Shown piece by piece: positions 43,781 through 45,140 of a stretch of DNA of 45,140 nt. The notes below the pieces were generated by a model. It worked only from the letters and a program-made list of their open reading frames with translations, did no database searches and had not been told where the DNA came from. The position numbers and the translations under genes are program-made. This DNA is from an uncultured Woeseiaceae bacterium (GTDB lineage: Bacteria > Pseudomonadota > Gammaproteobacteria > Steroidobacterales > Woeseiaceae): the NCBI GenBank assembly GCA_945787845.1, contig CALZJH010000017.1, positions 1-45,140 of the forward strand, in the 5' to 3' direction. Numbering within the stretch: position 1 is the stretch's first letter; each line of letters begins with the position of its first letter.

Positions 43781-44311
43781 CTACCAGTCTCCGACCCGGA
43801 TCGCTTCGCTGCCGAAGCCCGGCTGTGCCAGGGTAAGGCCGAGTGCCTTGGGCCTGACGCCCTTCGAGAAGGTGAAACTGCTGCTTTCGCTGAAATCGCT
43901 ACCGTTCTTCAGCTTGCCATTGACGGTCACGCTGATCTGGTGGTTACCGGTCGGTACGTTGCCGGTGTAGACCCGCTGCACGCCGCCTTTCTGCAACGCC
44001 TCGAGCTCCTTGAAACTGTAAATGTGGTGCGTAGCCAGTTCACCGTCAATCAGGACCTGCACCGCGTCGAGCCGAAATGTCTCTTCCGGCGCCAGCGCGA
44101 CAAACACGGATAGCTGCGTATTTGACGGATACAGCAGGCGCTCCTCCAGGTTGTTGAGTTCGGACGCGATGTTCAGGACGTCCGACTTGATCTCCTGCAC
44201 CTGGCCGTCAAGGCTTCTCATATCCGCGCCTGACAGATCCTGTGCGCCGGCCAGCGCAAACGGCGCCAGGATTAGCAACACGAGCGCAGCAGACTGAATC
44301 CGTTGCCACAT
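43781..44311 (-). CDS. Exported coiled-coil/beta-sandwich protein, first gene of the TPR operon
   Basis: The product is 176 residues. A signal peptide (WQRIQSAALVLLILAPFALA) is followed by a short coiled coil (about 30-55, VQEIKSDVLNIASELNNLEE) and a beta-sandwich region with VYTGNVPTGNHQISVTVNGK, reminiscent of PEGA-like or carbohydrate-binding folds. I do not recognise a family. ATG 44311 is chosen because AAGGGAG lies seven bases upstream; in-frame starts at 44329 and 44407 lack this and would lengthen the signal abnormally. It is the first gene of a tightly packed operon of five genes. Confidence 0.82.
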   Translation of the reverse strand: MWQRIQSAALVLLILAPFALAGAQDLSGADMRSLDGQVQEIKSDVLNIASELNNLEERLLYPSNTQLSVFVALAPEETFRLDAVQVLIDGELATHHIYSFKELEALQKGGVQRVYTGNVPTGNHQISVTVNGKLKNGSDFSESSSFTFSKGVRPKALGLTLAQPGFGSEAIRVGDW

Positions 44312-44342
44312 CACAAACTCCCTTTTAAACATAATCCCTATC

Positions 44343-44380
44343 CCGGTGACACGAAGCGGCATTGCCTTCGTCGACACCGG
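44343..44380. promoter_or_regulatory. Long hairpin in the 5' leader of the TPR operon
   Basis: CCGGTG and CACCGG pair at the base, and ACGAAG pairs with CTTCGT further in, giving an interrupted stem of about 12 bp over 38 bases. It lies 32 bases upstream of the first gene of the TPR operon. There is no T-run on either strand, so it is not a typical terminator; leader regulation or a protein-binding dyad is possible. Confidence 0.4.
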
Positions 44381-44493
44381 CGAGCAACGAGTGTTGAGGA
44401 ATTTCACGTTTTAGTCTGTGACCCAGCGCGCATTTCACCGGGCTGGACGGGCCACTTGCGGAAAACCGGTCTGCCATAGCAGGCCAGGAAAGT

Positions 44494-44640
44494 AGGATAA
44501 GATTGCCACGTTGCTCGCAGTGAGCTGTGGCACGACAGTATTTGCCGACACACCGGGCACGATGAGCGTCGACTATTTTCCACCGCGGCAACCAGCAAGC
44601 CGAGATGTTCGCGGACGTGCAGACCTTGCCCGAGCAATCT
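44494..44640 (+). pseudogene. Frameshifted 5' remnant of a second M64 peptidase gene
   Basis: Read in one frame this encodes a signal-peptide-like KIATLLAVSCGTTVFA followed by DTPGTMSVDYF. One extra T in the run at 44577-44579 then shifts the frame, after which HRGNQQAEMFADVQ continues. The intact M64 gene at 21571-22977 has ADAPGTMRVDYFHSGNQETEMF at the same place (given as DAPGTMRVDYF and HSGNQETEMF), and the DNA matches closely over 44541-44620. The remaining 400 or so codons are missing. The scrap ends just before the DUF2165 gene. The bases from 44312 to 44493 contain only the leader hairpin at 44343-44380 and nothing else I can identify. Confidence 0.8.
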
Positions 44641-44661
44641 GATTTGGAAGGGGATCAGAGC

Positions 44662-45140
44662 ATGACAATAATAAGATACGTGAAGATATTTCTTGTGCTC
44701 GCCGTCGGTTTCTGGGGGCTGGTTGGAGTCGTTGGCAATCTCTCACATTTGTCGGGTGTCTATGACATGGTGCGCGAGGTTACTTCGATGTCCGGCGTTC
44801 CCGAGGGCGTCGGACCGCCATGGCGAACCTCCAATGTGCTGGTCGTCTGGTTGGGGGTCGCCACGATCGTACTTGGCAAGGTCGCCGCAGTAATGGGTGG
44901 CTACGGCGGTGTCACGATGCTCCGCAACGTCAACGCATCGACGAGCGACTTCAACAGGTCGAAGAAGTGGGCAATCGCCGGCTGCGGACTGGCTTTCGGC
45001 CTGCTCATGTTCGGTTTCACTATCGTCGCAGAAAGCACGTTTTTCATGTTCTTCAACGCGAACGTTGAAGGGGCGGGAGCTTTGGCATTTCGGTTCGCGG
45101 GATCGTTTGCACTGGTCACGATATTTGTGGCGCAGCCGGA
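44662..45140 (+). CDS. DUF2165 small integral membrane protein (partial, runs off the right edge)
   Basis: The frame is open for 159 codons to the window end. It begins MTIIRYVKIFLVLAVGFWGL, with four membrane segments visible (about 8-26, 62-80, 105-125 and 140-155). The DUF2165 pattern is clear: a first helix ending in GNL, a W-R-x-x-N motif before helix 2 (PPWRTSNVLVVWLGV), and a basic loop followed by GCGLAFGLLMFGFTIVA and FFMFFNAN. GGAAGGGGA about eight bases upstream of the ATG supports the start. The function of DUF2165 is unknown. The stop codon is outside the window. Confidence 0.88.
   Translation, partial: MTIIRYVKIFLVLAVGFWGLVGVVGNLSHLSGVYDMVREVTSMSGVPEGVGPPWRTSNVLVVWLGVATIVLGKVAAVMGGYGGVTMLRNVNASTSDFNRSKKWAIAGCGLAFGLLMFGFTIVAESTFFMFFNANVEGAGALAFRFAGSFALVTIFVAQP

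Noticed and set aside
1..45140. CRISPR arrays, tRNA or rRNA genes, insertion sequences, toxin-antitoxin pairs
   Set aside because: No regularly spaced repeats, no tRNA-like T-arm/acceptor combination, no transposase motifs and no recognisable small toxin-antitoxin pair were seen on either strand.

Overview
The window looks like chromosomal DNA of a high-GC Gammaproteobacterium. The evidence is many lipobox lipoproteins, outer-membrane barrels ending in Phe or Met, TolQ/TolR-type motors, a divergent LysR/azoreductase/pirin locus and a bacterial c-di-GMP-I riboswitch. A marine or sediment lineage such as Woeseiales/Chromatiales is plausible, but this is inference. There is no rRNA, tRNA, CRISPR array, IS element or integrase that I can see.

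Left part (1-16175): ordinary small transcription units. They include an AI-2E-type membrane protein, a small exported protein, an NmrA-like epimerase, a lysoplasmalogenase (YhhN), and a LysR regulator divergent from an FMN azoreductase and a pirin, with a clear T-N11-A operator between them. An ExeM-type extracellular nuclease lipoprotein follows, then an IMPACT-domain protein, an LpqC-type esterase, a lipidated methyltransferase-fold protein, several membrane or outer-membrane hypotheticals, a DUF1963-like lipoprotein, a serine beta-lactamase-like hydrolase lipoprotein, an OmpA-like barrel and a zinc-less MDR oxidoreductase.

Island (about 16180-20247): visibly more AT-rich than its flanks. 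It holds two adjacent genes on the minus strand: a cupin-like protein, then a protein of about 1006 residues that joins an EEP-type nuclease/phosphatase domain, a calcineurin-like metallophosphoesterase and a C-terminal alpha/alpha-toroid-like region. I do not recognise this combination. It is one candidate for an undescribed (possibly defensive) system.

Middle (20248-22977): an MFS transporter divergent from a secreted M64 (IgA-peptidase-like) metalloprotease. A frameshifted scrap of a second M64 gene lies at about 44494-44640.

Right part (22992-44311, all minus strand): a large envelope machine. In transcription order it has an exported coiled-coil protein, two large TPR proteins, a TPR lipoprotein and a small acidic exported protein. 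Then come a TolQ/ExbB motor protein, two ExbD/TolR proteins and a TonB-like protein with an AgmX/PglI C-terminal domain. After a c-di-GMP-I riboswitch come a giant DUF11-repeat surface protein (2103 residues) and a 1694-residue protein with three OmpA-like domains and a large barrel. The composition strongly recalls the Agl-Glt trans-envelope machinery of Myxococcus. Here it sits next to a c-di-GMP-controlled surface protein, suggesting an energised system that assembles, moves or displays a giant adhesin. The window ends in a partial DUF2165 membrane protein gene.
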